Shown piece after piece: positions 25,498 to 36,290 of a stretch of 64,000 bases of DNA. Numbering within the stretch: the stretch's first letter is position 1; every line of letters starts with the position of its first letter. A program made the position numbers and the translations under genes. This DNA is from Stomoxys calcitrans (Eukaryota > Arthropoda > Insecta > Diptera > Muscidae): positions 127,881,453 through 127,945,452 of the forward strand of contig NC_081554.1 of NCBI RefSeq assembly GCF_963082655.1, written 5' to 3'. The notes under the pieces are model-generated. The model did not search any database. It was given only the letters and a program-made list of their open reading frames with translations, and had not been told where the DNA came from.

Positions 25498-25798
25498 GCA
25501 AAAATGTTTGCTGAAATAACAGAAAATAGAACAGCAGTAATTGCTTGCTAAAATAGGAAACAGTTACTGCTGTTGTCAGATAAAAAGCTGATTGCTGCCT
25601 AAATATATTAAAAATTTTTATATTAAGTCTTATCTATTATAAGGGTATTCGGGCGTAAATTTTTTCTACTTTTCAACAATTGTATAACTTTTTTACGCTT
25701 CCAAATGACAGCTGATAAAATATATTCTAATGTTTTATTTATGCTTTTTAACAAAAAATGTACTACTAAAATTTCCTAAAATGTATATTACGTGTAAT

Positions 25799-25891
25799 GT
25801 TGTTGTAGCAGTTTGTTATACACCGAGGCGGCAGCCTTTGTTGATGTCAATCGGGTCAATCCGGTACTTACAAACGACTGCCATGGGATTG
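25799..25891 (-). mobile_element. SINE-like, internally deleted LINE derivative (copy 1)
   Basis: The minus strand reads 'caatcccatggcag', 'taccggattgacccgat', 'ggctgccgcctcggtgta', then 'aactgctacaacaaca'. The first part matches the 5' end, and the last part the 3' (CAA)n end, of the LINE at 53,462-57,022, with everything between missing. The flanks 'ttacgtgtaat' and 'ttacgtctaat' may be a diverged target duplication. Confidence 0.6.
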
Positions 25892-26137
25892 TTTGTTGTT
25901 TTACGTCTAATATATGGTAAATGATCTAATGTCAGTTTAGAAGTTAAAAAATTTTAAACACTTTGGTATGTTTTTTTTCTATCATTTTTCATTTGCACCA
26001 ACTTTTTATTATCTGAGAATCGCAGAAATTGTTTGCTGTTTCAGCAAAAAATTATTGCTGTCCCATTTTTAGCAGCTTTGCTGTTGTTACAGCAAATATC
26101 TTCGCTTATTTTACTAACAAATTTCTATGAGTGTTGT

Positions 26138-26647
26138 ATTAACGATAATTCCCAAAATTATTGGTGGTATATTTTTCATAATCGATATATATTTTTGCGA
26201 AAAGATTCATTTTTATGGTAATAACAAATTTCATATACCATATTAATTGCCAAGTACCTATTTGTGCTATGCACTAATCAGATAGTCTGTCGCAAGACGA
26301 TTTTGTGTATAGAGATTTAGCTTACCATAGACCTAAATGGTTTTATTATTTTCGAAGGACATCCATTTAATAAACATTACAAGGTAAAACTTTCATTTTC
26401 AAGTTTTTTGCCTGTTAGGGCAAGATCATAAAATTGTACAATTTTTAAAAATTGTAGACAATAAAACTTTTTTATTGCTTAATTCTTAATACTAAACTAA
26501 TTAATTTTTTACTTATTTATATATTAATAATAACATATTTTATATATTGCAATCTTGCTGTAAATATATTTTAAAAATGGGAAGAAAGTTTTTTTAACAC
26601 ATGTAATTTTATTTATTGAACCTATCAACCACCGTTGATAGATTCAA
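26138..26647. other. Unassigned AT-rich stretch
   Basis: No gene, RNA or repeat recognised. Confidence 0.45.
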
Positions 26648-27006
26648 TTGGGCCAAATTGACGATGGATGTCAAGGGGCCTAACACAAACCACTGTCCCA
26701 AATTTCAGCAAAATCGGATAATAAATGTGGCTTTTATGGGCCTAAGACCCTTAATCGGAGGATCAGTCTATGTGGCACCTATATAATCTGGACCGATCTA
26801 GGCCAAATTGACGAAGGATGTCGAAGGGCCTAACACAATTCACTGTCCCTAATTTTAGCAAAATCGGATAATAAATGTGGCTTTTATGGGCCTAAGACCC
26901 TAAATCGGAGGATCGGTCTATGGCAGCTATATCCAAATCTGGACCGATCTAAGCCAAATTTACGAAGGAGGCCTAACACAACTCACTGTCCCAAATTTCA
27001 GCAAAA
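26648..27006 (-). repeat. Fragment of a HINE family 2 tandem array
   Basis: About two and a half units with 'ggccaaattgacgaaggatg', 'ggcctaacacaa' and 'aatcggataataaatgtggc'. It has neither terminus and ends abruptly at 'cagcaaaa', about 280 bp beyond the 3' end of the Crypton-like gene. Confidence 0.7.
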
Positions 27007-27154
27007 CAACTGCAGTGGTTTGAAAACCCCGTTTTTGAATTAACACTGTCAAATTCCCGTCAGTATAGCGTAGTCCGTTAAAACCAAAAAAAAAAATATA
27101 ATAAGCAGAAATAATTTTGACTAGTTTCTTTGAACATTTTAAGAATTCAAAAAA

Positions 27155-27160
27155 TTTATT
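27155..27160 (-). promoter_or_regulatory. Poly(A) signal candidate for the Crypton-like gene
   Basis: AATAAA on the minus strand, about 127 bases beyond the TAA stop of exon 2. Confidence 0.5.
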
Positions 27161-27286
27161 GGCGCAATCACATAACAAAACAAAAAAATCCAAAACAAGA
27201 AACGATTAATTAAATTTTAGTAAATGAAGCAATAGTTTTTTAAATAAAACCAATTAAGAAATAAATTAATATTCGAAATTCACTCA

Positions 27287-30191
27287 TTAGGCCTTGTCCC
27301 TATAAGGCTTTTTTTGATTATCAATAAAAGATTTTATTTGCTGAGGGGTTCTTCCCTCCAAAATATTGTATTTTTTTTTTAATTTGAGGCATTCTAATAC
27401 GGTAGGAAGTTTTTTTATTCTTCCAAGATCTCCCAGCTCGTTGCGCAGCACTTCTTTCTCCATTGGTGTCCATCTCCGACGTTTCGTTTTTCCATAGGGA
27501 GAAGCTAAAAATTTAAAAATTTATTAAAATATCGATAAAATATTTAAAATATTTTTCTGAAAAGATTTTTTGAAAGACAATCTTAATACTAAGTTATAAG
27601 TTGGTGCGAGAAAAATGTTAAAACTTACTACTTCTTCTCTTCTTCTTTGGCATGTAATCTGGATCTCCATTTTGATCTTCCACGGTAGAGGTGATGATAT
27701 TTTGATCGCCAATTACTGCTGCGTCATACCCATTGCTCTGGTCGTCTAAGTCAACTCTATCACCGACATTGCCTCCATTACCAAGATCCACTTCGTTACC
27801 TCCATTACCTTGGTTGCCAACGTTACCTCTACTATCTTCATCACCAACGTTACCTCCTTCACATTCGTCGTCTGCGGCATCTTCATCGCTTTCATTGTCG
27901 TTAACGCCATTATCACTAATACCAATTGCTGCCATAAGAATTTGGGACACGCAATTTACTTCAGCTTCTGGAATTGTTGCTCGGTAAACGTTTTTGTGGA
28001 TATCTTTATGATGTCCCAAAAAGTTGGCTAATTTATCAATAGAGGCCTCTTCTGCATTAATCATTGACATATAAGTGGCTATGTGTTTACGCAATTTAGT
28101 TCCACGCAGACTTTCCGGAATTTCTGCACCGCATTCAGTGGAAAACTGTCTAATCAAAGTACATGCACGAAAGTATTGGTTGGATGTTTTGGAAGCTACC
28201 GGGTTTGCGAATATAAAAGGGTTTTTAATAGTTATCCCTGCTTTTTTGCGGTATTCTAAAATTTTATCAATTGCTTTAACTGTTAAAGGACAAAGAAGCA
28301 CAGGTACAGTGCGGCCTAGTTTGCCTCTTAGGTTAATCCTAGCATATTGTCTTGCAAAAAATATTGCTTCATTAGATAAATTGCTCAGCAGCTCCTTCTC
28401 CATTCTGTTTGTTATAATTTCTTTGTTGGTATAGTTAGCAATTTGGATGCGCTCAAGTTCTCCAGCCCTTCTTCTGTTAAAGATTTGTATGAGCACTAAA
28501 GTACATTTATTCAATTCGATGTAACTGTCCATATCAAAGCTTGTCAATTTCGAAATATATTCGGCCACTAAGTTTTTAAGATAAAAGTACAATTTCTTAA
28601 TATCTTCTTTTGTTGGCAGGACAACTTTTTTTATCCGCTTTTGGTTGCTCTGGTCTTCAAGGGCTTTTCTATTTATAACCGTAGGTACTTCTTCTTCCCA
28701 CAGTAAGATAAAATCACGGACAGTTTTCTTTTTATCTTCTTCCGCTAGATCTTTAACATATTCCGCTTGCAATGTATATGCACATTTTTTTATTAAAGAC
28801 GAAAGTATTATCGCCACTTGTGGATGATCATACCATTGCCGTTCCTCATTCCAACTGGCTACTTTTTTTATAGCCTCTATGCACATATCATGTTTTTGGG
28901 GCCTAAAGACGTCTTTTAATTCGGTAATTTCATGATCTAAAGCCATAGCCTGAAGTTTAAACCTGCCTAAATACCGCAAATGAGCACGAATCATTTCGTA
29001 ATTGTGGGGGGACGTGTACTTCTCGGCCATCCTCCTACCATATTTTATTATGAGTTCATCAAACCTGATGGAATCGGTTACAACGTCGTCATTGAGAACT
29101 GGCAAAATCTTCGTTCTTAGGACTGGACTGGCCGCTGGATGGTAAAATTGAGTTAGTGCTTTACCCGCTGCTATAGTTAACTTATTTTTTCTAGCCCTAT
29201 TGACTTTATGGCAGTTATACCGGTGTTGTCGAAAACTCATTTTGGAATAGAAGCCCTTACAAGTGCAACAACAAGTCAAATCAGTGGCACTTTTCGCAAA
29301 CTTCTTTTGTGGATTTCTTGGTAAAATTAAAATGCCAGTGTTTGCAGTTTTGTTAGTATTATGAACAAAATCACCTTCTTTCCGCAATTTTGCCAAAATT
29401 TTCATACGCTCATCACTCTTTGCCGGCAACCTGCTCGCAGTTTTTACTTCTCTCTCAGCCTTATGTTTCAAAAGCAAATGCCTTCCAATCTGAGTCTGCA
29501 ATGAACCGCAAAATTTGCAATAATGCCTTTTCTTGACTTTGCCTTTGAGAGGGACTGTAACCAAATTTATATTAAGAGGATCCTCTATAATTGTTAGGCT
29601 TTGTTCAAAAGTAGAGCATAAGCTGGTGTCCGGAACATACTGTGAATTAGACGTATTCTCGCGGTTCAATGAACTATCAATGTTGGATTCGCATTTCGAA
29701 GTATCTGCGGTAATTGTGCTAACATCCAAGTCACACTTATCCTGAGAAACTCCTTCGCCATGGGTCGAGTTTAAAATTGTTTTGTAGGTGGACGTCGATT
29801 TTATTGGATGTAACTGAGTCGGTGATACATTAGAAACGGGACAAAATAATTCTACTTCCGGACTATCCTCTTTAGTAGATAAATCATATTGGTTTATTAA
29901 ACATTCAATGGTGTTATTGCCTTGCGTAGTATTTGCAGAAACCAAGCTAAGATCCAAACCAGATTTGTCCTTAGAAACCCATTTATTTAAAAGTGTCGAG
30001 CTTAAGTCTATATTGGAGGAGGGCTTTGATGGTTTTAGAGGTAAGTGGCTTTCTGGCGTTGGTGATGAAATAAGAACTAGAGGATCCTCCCCATTGTTCA
30101 AATACTTCTCACTAAAACAACATAATGTGACATCCTCAGGAAACTCTAAGTTAGTTGTAGGTAAATCATCTTGGTTTAATGAATATTCCAT
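27287..30191 (-). CDS. Crypton-like tyrosine recombinase protein with zinc fingers and a Myb/SANT-like C-terminus (two exons)
   Basis: Predicted 926 aa from exons 30,191-27,629 and 27,504-27,287, start in context acaaaaATGg. Residues 225-243 form a C2H2 finger (C225, C228, H238, H243). Residues 308-327 form a C2HC-like finger. Residues about 560-755 look like a tyrosine recombinase. It has R573-R575 (NRRRAGE), K624 (RGKLGR), R701 (TKLRKH) and LGH at 725-727, with Y736 nine residues after H727, as in XerD-type enzymes. The usual HxxR histidine is T698. Residues 760-848 are acidic and Gly/Asn-rich, followed by a basic KKKRR stretch. Exon 2 gives KRRRWTPMEKEVL and TPQQIKSFIDNQKKPY, a Myb/SANT-like domain. 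From family knowledge, this order (fingers, recombinase, KRxW..E domain) recurs in uncharacterised Crypton-related animal proteins. It may be a mobile element's recombinase or a domesticated gene. No reverse transcriptase lies beside it, arguing against DIRS/Ngaro. The N-terminus may be shortened. Confidence 0.75.
27505..27628 (-). other. Predicted 124-bp intron of the Crypton-like gene
   Basis: The donor reads a|gtaagt and the acceptor is a T-rich 'aatttttaaatttttag'. Splicing joins codon 855 (a+ct, Thr) in frame. It replaces an early TAA two codons downstream with 71 further residues that form a sensible domain. Phase agreement and domain completion are the main support, since no transcript was available. 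Confidence 0.75.
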
Positions 30192-30340
30192 TTTTGTAAT
30201 ACTAGCAGCAATCTTGCCGACATTCCGATTAGATTTGTCCTGGTAAACCCCTTAAAAAAAGCGTCGAGTTTGAAATTATATTGAAGGTAAACAGTGTCAT
30301 TGGAGATAACTGACATACATATCTAGATAATCATAAATAA
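30192..30340 (-). pseudogene. Frameshifted upstream repeat unit of the Crypton-like gene's N-terminus
   Basis: Read on the minus strand, this DNA parallels two units inside the gene. The words 'aatataatttcaaactcgac', 'ctttttttaaggggtt' and 'aggacaaatctaat' align with the segments encoding residues 60-85 and 139-158. A one-base length difference in the T/A run near 30,252-30,260 puts it out of frame, with an in-frame TAA before the current ATG. It may be a lost N-terminal segment or an untranslated leader. Confidence 0.5.
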
Positions 30341-30407
30341 CTTGCAACTAATGCAAGAAATTCGATTGTACTGTTTTAACTGGATTTAACTGAATAGTCT
30401 CTTATTA

Positions 30408-30443
30408 TTTCTTGTATTGATATTCTCTTATCAATACAAGAAA
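30408..30443. repeat. 15-6-15 perfect inverted repeat upstream of the Crypton-like gene
   Basis: 'tttcttgtattgata' (30,408-30,422) and 'tatcaatacaagaaa' (30,429-30,443) are exact reverse complements around the six-base asymmetric spacer 'ttctct'. It lies about 217 bases upstream of the predicted start codon. A further partial copy, 'ttattgtattgatta', follows at 30,446. Confidence 0.75.
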
Positions 30444-30639
30444 CTTTATTGTATTGATTATTACAATCAAATTTGCTGAAAAATTTCTTTAAAATAGCCT
30501 TGAGTTTGTGGTCCAAATCCACTTTAGGCATAGTTTACTATTTTCTATCTCGAATTCCCAAAATTCAAGAGATTAAATGACAGCTATACACAAATATATA
30601 TAAGGGGTTATTTCTTAGAGCTTTAGGAAAGCTTTTCAA

Positions 30640-31232
30640 AAAGAAAACACATAAAATTCAGAAAAATGCATGAAATTTTTATTTGAATCGATAGTACTTG
30701 GCCATTTATTTAAATGTTCGAAGATTGTTTTATGCAAATGTTGACCGTGACTGCGTCTCAAATGGTCCATCCGCTTAATCCAATTTTGACATACTCTTTC
30801 CAATATTTCTGCCGGTATATCACGAATAAATGCTTCAATTTTGTCTTCCAATGCGCCAATTGAAGCGGGCTTGTCTGTTAGACATGAGGTTTAACATAGC
30901 CCCGCAAAAAATAGTCTAAAGGCGTTAAATCGCACGATCTAGCTGGCCATTTGACCGAACCCGAATGTAAAATAAATTGTTCACCGAACTCGCCACACAC
31001 TAAGTTCATTCCTACCCGTGCTGTTGCCGTTTTGTTGAAACCACATGTCATGCAAGTTAAGCTCTTACATTTTGGGCAAAAAAAAGTTGGATATCACCTC
31101 ACGATAGCGCTCACCATTTACAGTTACATTACGATTCGCATCATCTTTGAAGAAGTACGGTCTAATGATGCCACCAGTCCATAAACCGCACCAGACTGTG
31201 ACTTTGCTGGTTGCATTGGTAGCTCTTGCAAT
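30640..31232 (-). pseudogene. Degenerate IS630/Tc1-mariner-superfamily transposase, 5' part cut off by a SINE
   Basis: Minus-strand frames give VTVWCGLWTGGIIRPYFFKD, VTVNGERYREVISNFF and MWFQQNG (the catalytic D of FQQDGA is changed to N). After that come SVKWPARSCDLTPLDYF, then IEAFIRDIPAEILERVCQNW and RRSHGQHLHKTIFEH. These are the DDE core and tail of a transposase family common in insects. Frame changes (near 30,885 and 31,030) and stops make it inactive. The N-terminal DNA-binding half is absent. Confidence 0.75.
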
Positions 31233-31556
31233 GCTTCTGGCAGATCTTTACTCCAAAATTTGCGCATGAACATTCCATTAAAGAACTGGAGCAAACTTCT
31301 CACAAATCAATGAGTGATGTCCGATTCAATTTTAAGCTCAATGATAAGGGACCTCCTTTTTATAGCCGAGTCCGAAAAGCGTGTCGCAAAGCGACACATC
31401 TTTGCGGAGAAGTTTTTACATGGCAAGGTACCTCACAAATGTCGCCAGCATTAGGAGGGGATAACCACCGCTGAAAAATATTCTGTTGTTCTCGCCAGGA
31501 TTCGAACCCAGGCGTTCAGTGTCATAGGGGGACATGCTAACCTCTGCGCTACTCTA
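31233..31556 (-). mobile_element. tRNA-derived SINE
   Basis: On the minus strand the head has an A box 'tagcgcagaggttagcatg' and a B box 'gggttcgaatcc' with tRNA spacing, so it would be read by RNA polymerase III. The body contains 'ggctataaaaaggaggtccc' and 'ttatcattgagcttaaaatt', a body I recognise from SINEs common in fly genomes. It ends by the word 'aacattccatt' (plus strand), at the edge of the transposase remnant. Confidence 0.75.
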
Positions 31557-31796
31557 AAATCGACAATTCTGTTTATTTATGTATCCATTGATATACTGAC
31601 TGCGACATTTTCTTCAGTTCGCACTCTACATAAGCGTGTTGTTGGCTTAGAGTCCAACAATGTAAATTTGGTGCGAAATGGAAGAAGCTCGCGACTAACT
31701 ATTTAACAGACGATTCATCATTAAATTATAGACCAAATTGGCATTTAAGGATCTCATGTAACTAATAATGGCCTTAAATGAGCGCAAATAAGCTTG
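31557..31796. other. Unassigned stretch
   Basis: Nothing recognised. Confidence 0.4.
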
Positions 31797-32782
31797 AACA
31801 AGTAAAAAGGCGTTAAGTTCGGCCGGGCCGAACTTTGGATACCCACCACCTCGGATATATATATGAACCACCTTTCCTCAAAATCCGGTGCAAAATTCAT
31901 ACCTTATGCCCCATAGCAGCTATGTTCCGATTTGGACCAGATACTAATAAGTAAAAGTATTGTTCAATTGTATATAACAAAATATTGGTCTTTTTAGTTG
32001 TTATATCTAAAAATAAAACGATCTGAACTATATTCCACACGAATGTCGAAAAGCATAACATAAGTCAGTGTATCAAATTTCAGTGCAATCGGATTATGGG
32101 GCCAAGACTTTAAATCGAGAGATCGGTTTATATGGCAGCTATATGCAAATCTTGATCGATCTAGACCAAATTGCAGAAATATGTGGAGGGGCTTAACTTA
32201 ACTCTTTGTCTCAAATTTCGGCAACATCGGACAATAAATGCGCCTTTTATGGCCCTAAAACCGAGAGATCGGTCTATATGGCAGCTATATCCAAATCTGG
32301 ACCGATTTGAGCCAAATTGACGGAGGATGTTGAAGGGCCTAATACAACTCACTGTCCCAAATTTTCTCAAAATCGGATAATAAATGTGGCTTTTATGGGC
32401 CTAAGACCCTAAATTGGAGGATCGGTCTATATGGCAGCTATATCCAAATCTAGACCGATCTGGGCCTAATTGACGGAGGATGTCGAAAGGCCTAACACAA
32501 CTCACTGTCCCAAATTTCAGCAAAATCGGATAATAAATGTGGCCTTTATTGGCCTAAGACCCTAAATCGGCGGATCGGTCTATATGGGGGCTATATCAAG
32601 ATATAGTCCGATATAGCACATCTTCGAACTTATCCTGCTTATGGACAAAAAAAGAACCTGTGCAAAATTTTAGCTCAATATCTCTATTTTTTGAAGACTG
32701 TAGCATGATTTCAACAGACAGACGGACGGACATGTCCAGATCGTCTTGGATTTTTACGCTGATCAAGAATATATATACTTTC
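31797..32782 (-). mobile_element. HINE family 2, truncated at the 5' end
   Basis: Has the terminus 'aacaagtaaaaaggcg', the hairpin 'ttcggccgggccgaa', about four family 2 units, a 'cagacagacggacggacat' block and the start of the core ('gaatatatatactttc'). The subterminal end 'ggtataaaaa' is missing. Confidence 0.7.
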
Positions 32783-32916
32783 CCCCATCTTGATCCCATC
32801 TATAACTTATTTGTGACGGATGTCGTGTTAATAATTCAACTCACTGTACCAAATTTTAGCAAGTTTAAATATTAAATTCTTTTAATAAATTTAAATTCTC
32901 TTTTTCGTTAATTAAT

Positions 32917-33397
32917 TTACTACTCATTGCAGCAATTCATATTCTTAATACTAAACAAATTGCGTGACCAAATAATTAAAATCCTTGGGTATTGGTACCA
33001 AATTCTTGTTATTCCATCCATATTTATTTATTCCATATATATCGCCATTTGTCAATGCATTGTTGAGATAATGTCGTAATTGTTTTAGAATTATACACAT
33101 TTAAAAGTTATTAAATCAATTTTGGAATATTAGAATAGAAAACCGAAATGTCTTTAAAAGTTGTCAATTGTGTATCAAATTTTATATTGAAGTTCTTTCC
33201 AATGCTATATATGTATGTGTCATTAACACAAACATAGAAAACCTAATCACATAATAGCTTTGAAAACGAAGTCATCAATTAGGAAAAATATAAATTTTTA
33301 TACAAAGTCGACAGCTTTTAAAAAGGCATTCCGGTTTTCTTTAACAAATTTTTATAAGATCTAAAACATTTACGGCATTATCTCAACAAAGCATTTG
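32917..33397. repeat. Foldback element copy C, right end lost
   Basis: The left arm starts 'ttactactcattgcagc', then the centre and most of the right arm, stopping at 'ctcaacaaagcatttg'. The next base begins an RT shard. Confidence 0.65.
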
Positions 33398-34098
33398 GGG
33401 GGGTCGTACAGGCCGAACTCCCTTCTCTCACCAGCAGCAAAGAAGCTTGGGGCATTACTCCTCCCGAGCCTCGCAGGAGAATTTTCATTCACCGAGCATC
33501 AACAGGGATTTCGAAGACTGCATAGCACTACAACCGCACACATTTGCCGTGGCTTCAGTCAGCCCAGGCCATGTTATAGGACGGTCCTCGTGACACAAGA
33601 CCTATCAAAGGCATTCGACATGGTCAGCCACGCCAAACTATTTGAGTACATCGCCAATACGTCCCTCCAACCAGGCGTGAAACGCTGGATCACGAATTAT
33701 CTGTATGGTCGCCAGACATTTGTGTAATTTAATGATAAGAAATCGAAGCCACTTAGAGTGAAACACGGAGTTTCCCAAGGCGGGGTTATATCTCCGGTAC
33801 TTTTTAACCTCTAACTATCCTCCATTCCGCCCCCTCCAGACGGCATAGAGATCGTATTGTGGCATCAGGCCGCCACCCATTGTTGACATCTGCGATAGGT
33901 TGAACGTCTACCTCAACGAACTTGCCTCATATTTCGCTGCAAGAAATCTGAAGATATTTGCCACCAAATCTTCAGCCACATTGTTCACTACAAATACGCG
34001 TGGGGTGAATGCCGAGCTGACTGTGATAGTCGATGGAGAAATGATTCTGACCATCAAGTGCCCCAAAATACTTGGCGTCACATTTGACAGCTCTTACA
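33398..34098 (+). pseudogene. LINE RT shard lacking the YADD box
   Basis: Aligns with 55,401-56,141 of the larger LINE. It keeps QDLSKAFDMVSHAKLF (box A) and HGVSQGGVISP (box B). A deletion of about 22 bases near 33,857 removes the YADD catalytic box, and a second of about 18 bases lies near 33,535. Stops occur at 33,725 and 33,812. Both edges abut foldback sequence. Confidence 0.75.
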
Positions 34099-34542
34099 TA
34101 GTCGTGTTTCAGATAATATAAAAATTTTAAAATTATTAAATCAATTTTAGAATATTGGAATAAAAACACAAAATGTATTTAAAAGTTGTCAATTATAAAT
34201 CAAATTTTATATTGAAGTTCTTTCCAATGATATGTATATATATTATGTGTCATTAACACAAACATAAGTATCATAATAGCTTTGAAAAAATAGGCAAAAT
34301 ATACATTTTTATACAAAGTCGACAACTTTTAAAAAGACATTTCGGGTTTCCATTCCTATATACCGACATTGATTCAATAATTAAGAAATGTTTATAATAT
34401 CTCAAACAAATCATTTACAAATATGGATATATTGAAATGTGGAAGCATTAACAAGAATTTGGTAAAGGAACTCAAGGCTTTTAATTATTTGGTTTTTATA
34501 AAGAAAATTAATTGTGTTTTATAAAGAATATTAATTGCTGGA
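34099..34542. repeat. Foldback element copy D, left end lost
   Basis: Begins inside the left arm at 'gtttcagataatataaaaat' and runs through the right terminus 'attaattgctgg'. From 34,191 it is the same sequence as the window start. Confidence 0.65.
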
Positions 34543-34619
34543 ATGAGAAGAAAATTATACAATTATAAAAATTATACTCTATATTGGAATTTTTGGATCA
34601 CAAGAATACGAGGACAGAC

Positions 34620-34833
34620 AGAAAGACATAGGAACATTAATGGTGCCTTCAATAATGCAAAACCCGTTAATCAGAAGGACCTGCACACTTTCGGCATCAA
34701 TACTATTGTAAAAAAGTTTATTAATAACTTATTTACTAAAAGACGTATTACGACTGGCTTAGGTTCTGTAGTTCTACAGAGACGGGCCAGTAGAAGGACA
34801 CCTCATGGAGTTATTATTCACAACTTTTTTTAA
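34620..34833 (+). pseudogene. LINE RT shard (second copy)
   Basis: Duplicate of 430-643, unchanged at protein level. Confidence 0.65.
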
Positions 34834-35384
34834 ATTATTTTGATAGTAGTGCCCAAATGAGGCATTCAGGGCAATGAGCCTCTCCCACATCCACATAAAT
34901 CAACTTGTTTAGGGTATTTGGTTTCAAAATCATGTCATGAAGGTACATCGGATACAAAATAATAAATCCCAATTCGTACTCGACTCCTAAATACCTTTCA
35001 TTTGAGTACCCTATTGTCCTAATCAGCCTGCATGCCCATTTGGTTTTTTGTTTGGGGTGATACGCCCTGATACTTGGTGCCATGTTTTGATATCATTTTC
35101 GTATTCTGTTCCCAAATACCGTGCACTTGAGACCTCTATCTGCCCCTTTTTCCGTTTGGTGGTTTGTTGGAGGGCAAATGGCAAATATGGATATATACAA
35201 TAACAATAACAAGAATTTGGTAAATATACCCAAGGCTTTTAATTATTTGGTCACACAATTTGTGTTTGGGCAACACAATTTGGATTGTCCAATTATAGAA
35301 GACATTGACGAAAATGTCAACAGGATTACGACTGCACTGGTGGGGTCCTTCGCAGTGTCACATTCAGGAGCGTACTGAAAAGGC

Positions 35385-36290
35385 TCACAGATGTTGAGCA
35401 ATATGTAGGCTCGAAATGGGTCCTGAATCTGAAGATAGTCCACTGGCTCTACAGGAGCGTGATTAGACCAATATTTACTTACGCCTCAATAGTTTGGTGG
35501 ACTTTTTTGGAGAAAAAGTGCAACATAGGGACCATACAACAGGTTCAAAGAAAATGTTGTCTTTGGATAGGCGGAGCGATGAGGACCACGCCCACTAGGG
35601 CACTGGAGACTATTCTAGATATCCGACCCATTGACATACACATGAGGCAACCACTGCGGCTATGACACTTAAGGCGATGGGAGAATGGATTGAGGATGGG
35701 AGCAGCTCATACCATCGCGGTATAATCGCGGGGACGATAGGAAACCTGGAAGGAAGGGGAGAGGTTTGCGATCGGATACCTGAGGTGAACTTTGAGGTCG
35801 AGTGCGACGCACTGCTGCCATGGGCACAGTCTTGGATTGACGGAACCCTAATATTGCCATCTGGAGGATCATGAGCTGGAGGACAGAGTGGGTCTGGGGG
35901 TTTACATTGAAAACCCAGGGACTAACATCTGTTTTAGACTGCCTGACCATAGTACGGTCCTGCAGGCGGAGATCCGTGCGATCACGGATGCGTGAAATGG
36001 TGTGGTGCTAACGCGAGGACGTCGAGTGTGAACATCTTTACCGACTGTAAAATTGCCATAAGGGCAATAACAACCAGGACGGTAAGGTCACGAACAGTCT
36101 TGCAGTGTAAGAAGGAGATTAACGCCTTCTCTGAGAATGGCAAAATCCGCATCGTTAGGGTGCCGGGCCGTAACGGAAGGGAATGAAAGAGCAGATGATT
36201 TGGCGGTGAAGGCCAGAGGATTGTCGTCAATAAACTTGTTTAACCCGAAGCCTTTCGGGTCGACGCAGTCCGAGGGGGTGGGCGAGGCAG
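35385..36290 (+). pseudogene. LINE RT thumb and RNase H shard (second copy)
   Basis: Duplicate of 1,195-2,100, with the same stops and frame changes. Confidence 0.75.

Larger units (their letters stand above)
23194..26137. mobile_element. TIR element X, copy 2, split by a HINE and a LINE derivative
   Basis: The left TIR 'acactaatagaaatttg' is cut 23 bp in by a HINE (23,217-25,497) and resumes 'gcaaaaatgtttgctgaaat' after it. The right TIR at about 26,040-26,137 runs 'ctgtcccatttttagcagc' to 'acaaatttctatgagtgt'. Removing the HINE and the small LINE derivative leaves about 0.55 kb. No transposase is present. Confidence 0.6.

Noticed and set aside
27733..28434. Plus-strand open frames over the Crypton-like gene
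   Set aside because: They are antisense shadows. The Ser/Leu/Pro composition mirrors the acidic Gly/Asn-rich linker on the minus strand.
27618..30191. 857-aa unspliced version of the Crypton-like protein
   Set aside because: A strong donor (gtaagt) just before the stop and an in-phase acceptor add a complete Myb-like domain that belongs to this protein family, so the spliced 926-aa model is preferred.
31486..31556. Functional tRNA gene
   Set aside because: It has A and B boxes, but the sequence continues into a recognised SINE body and does not form an acceptor stem ending at the expected length.
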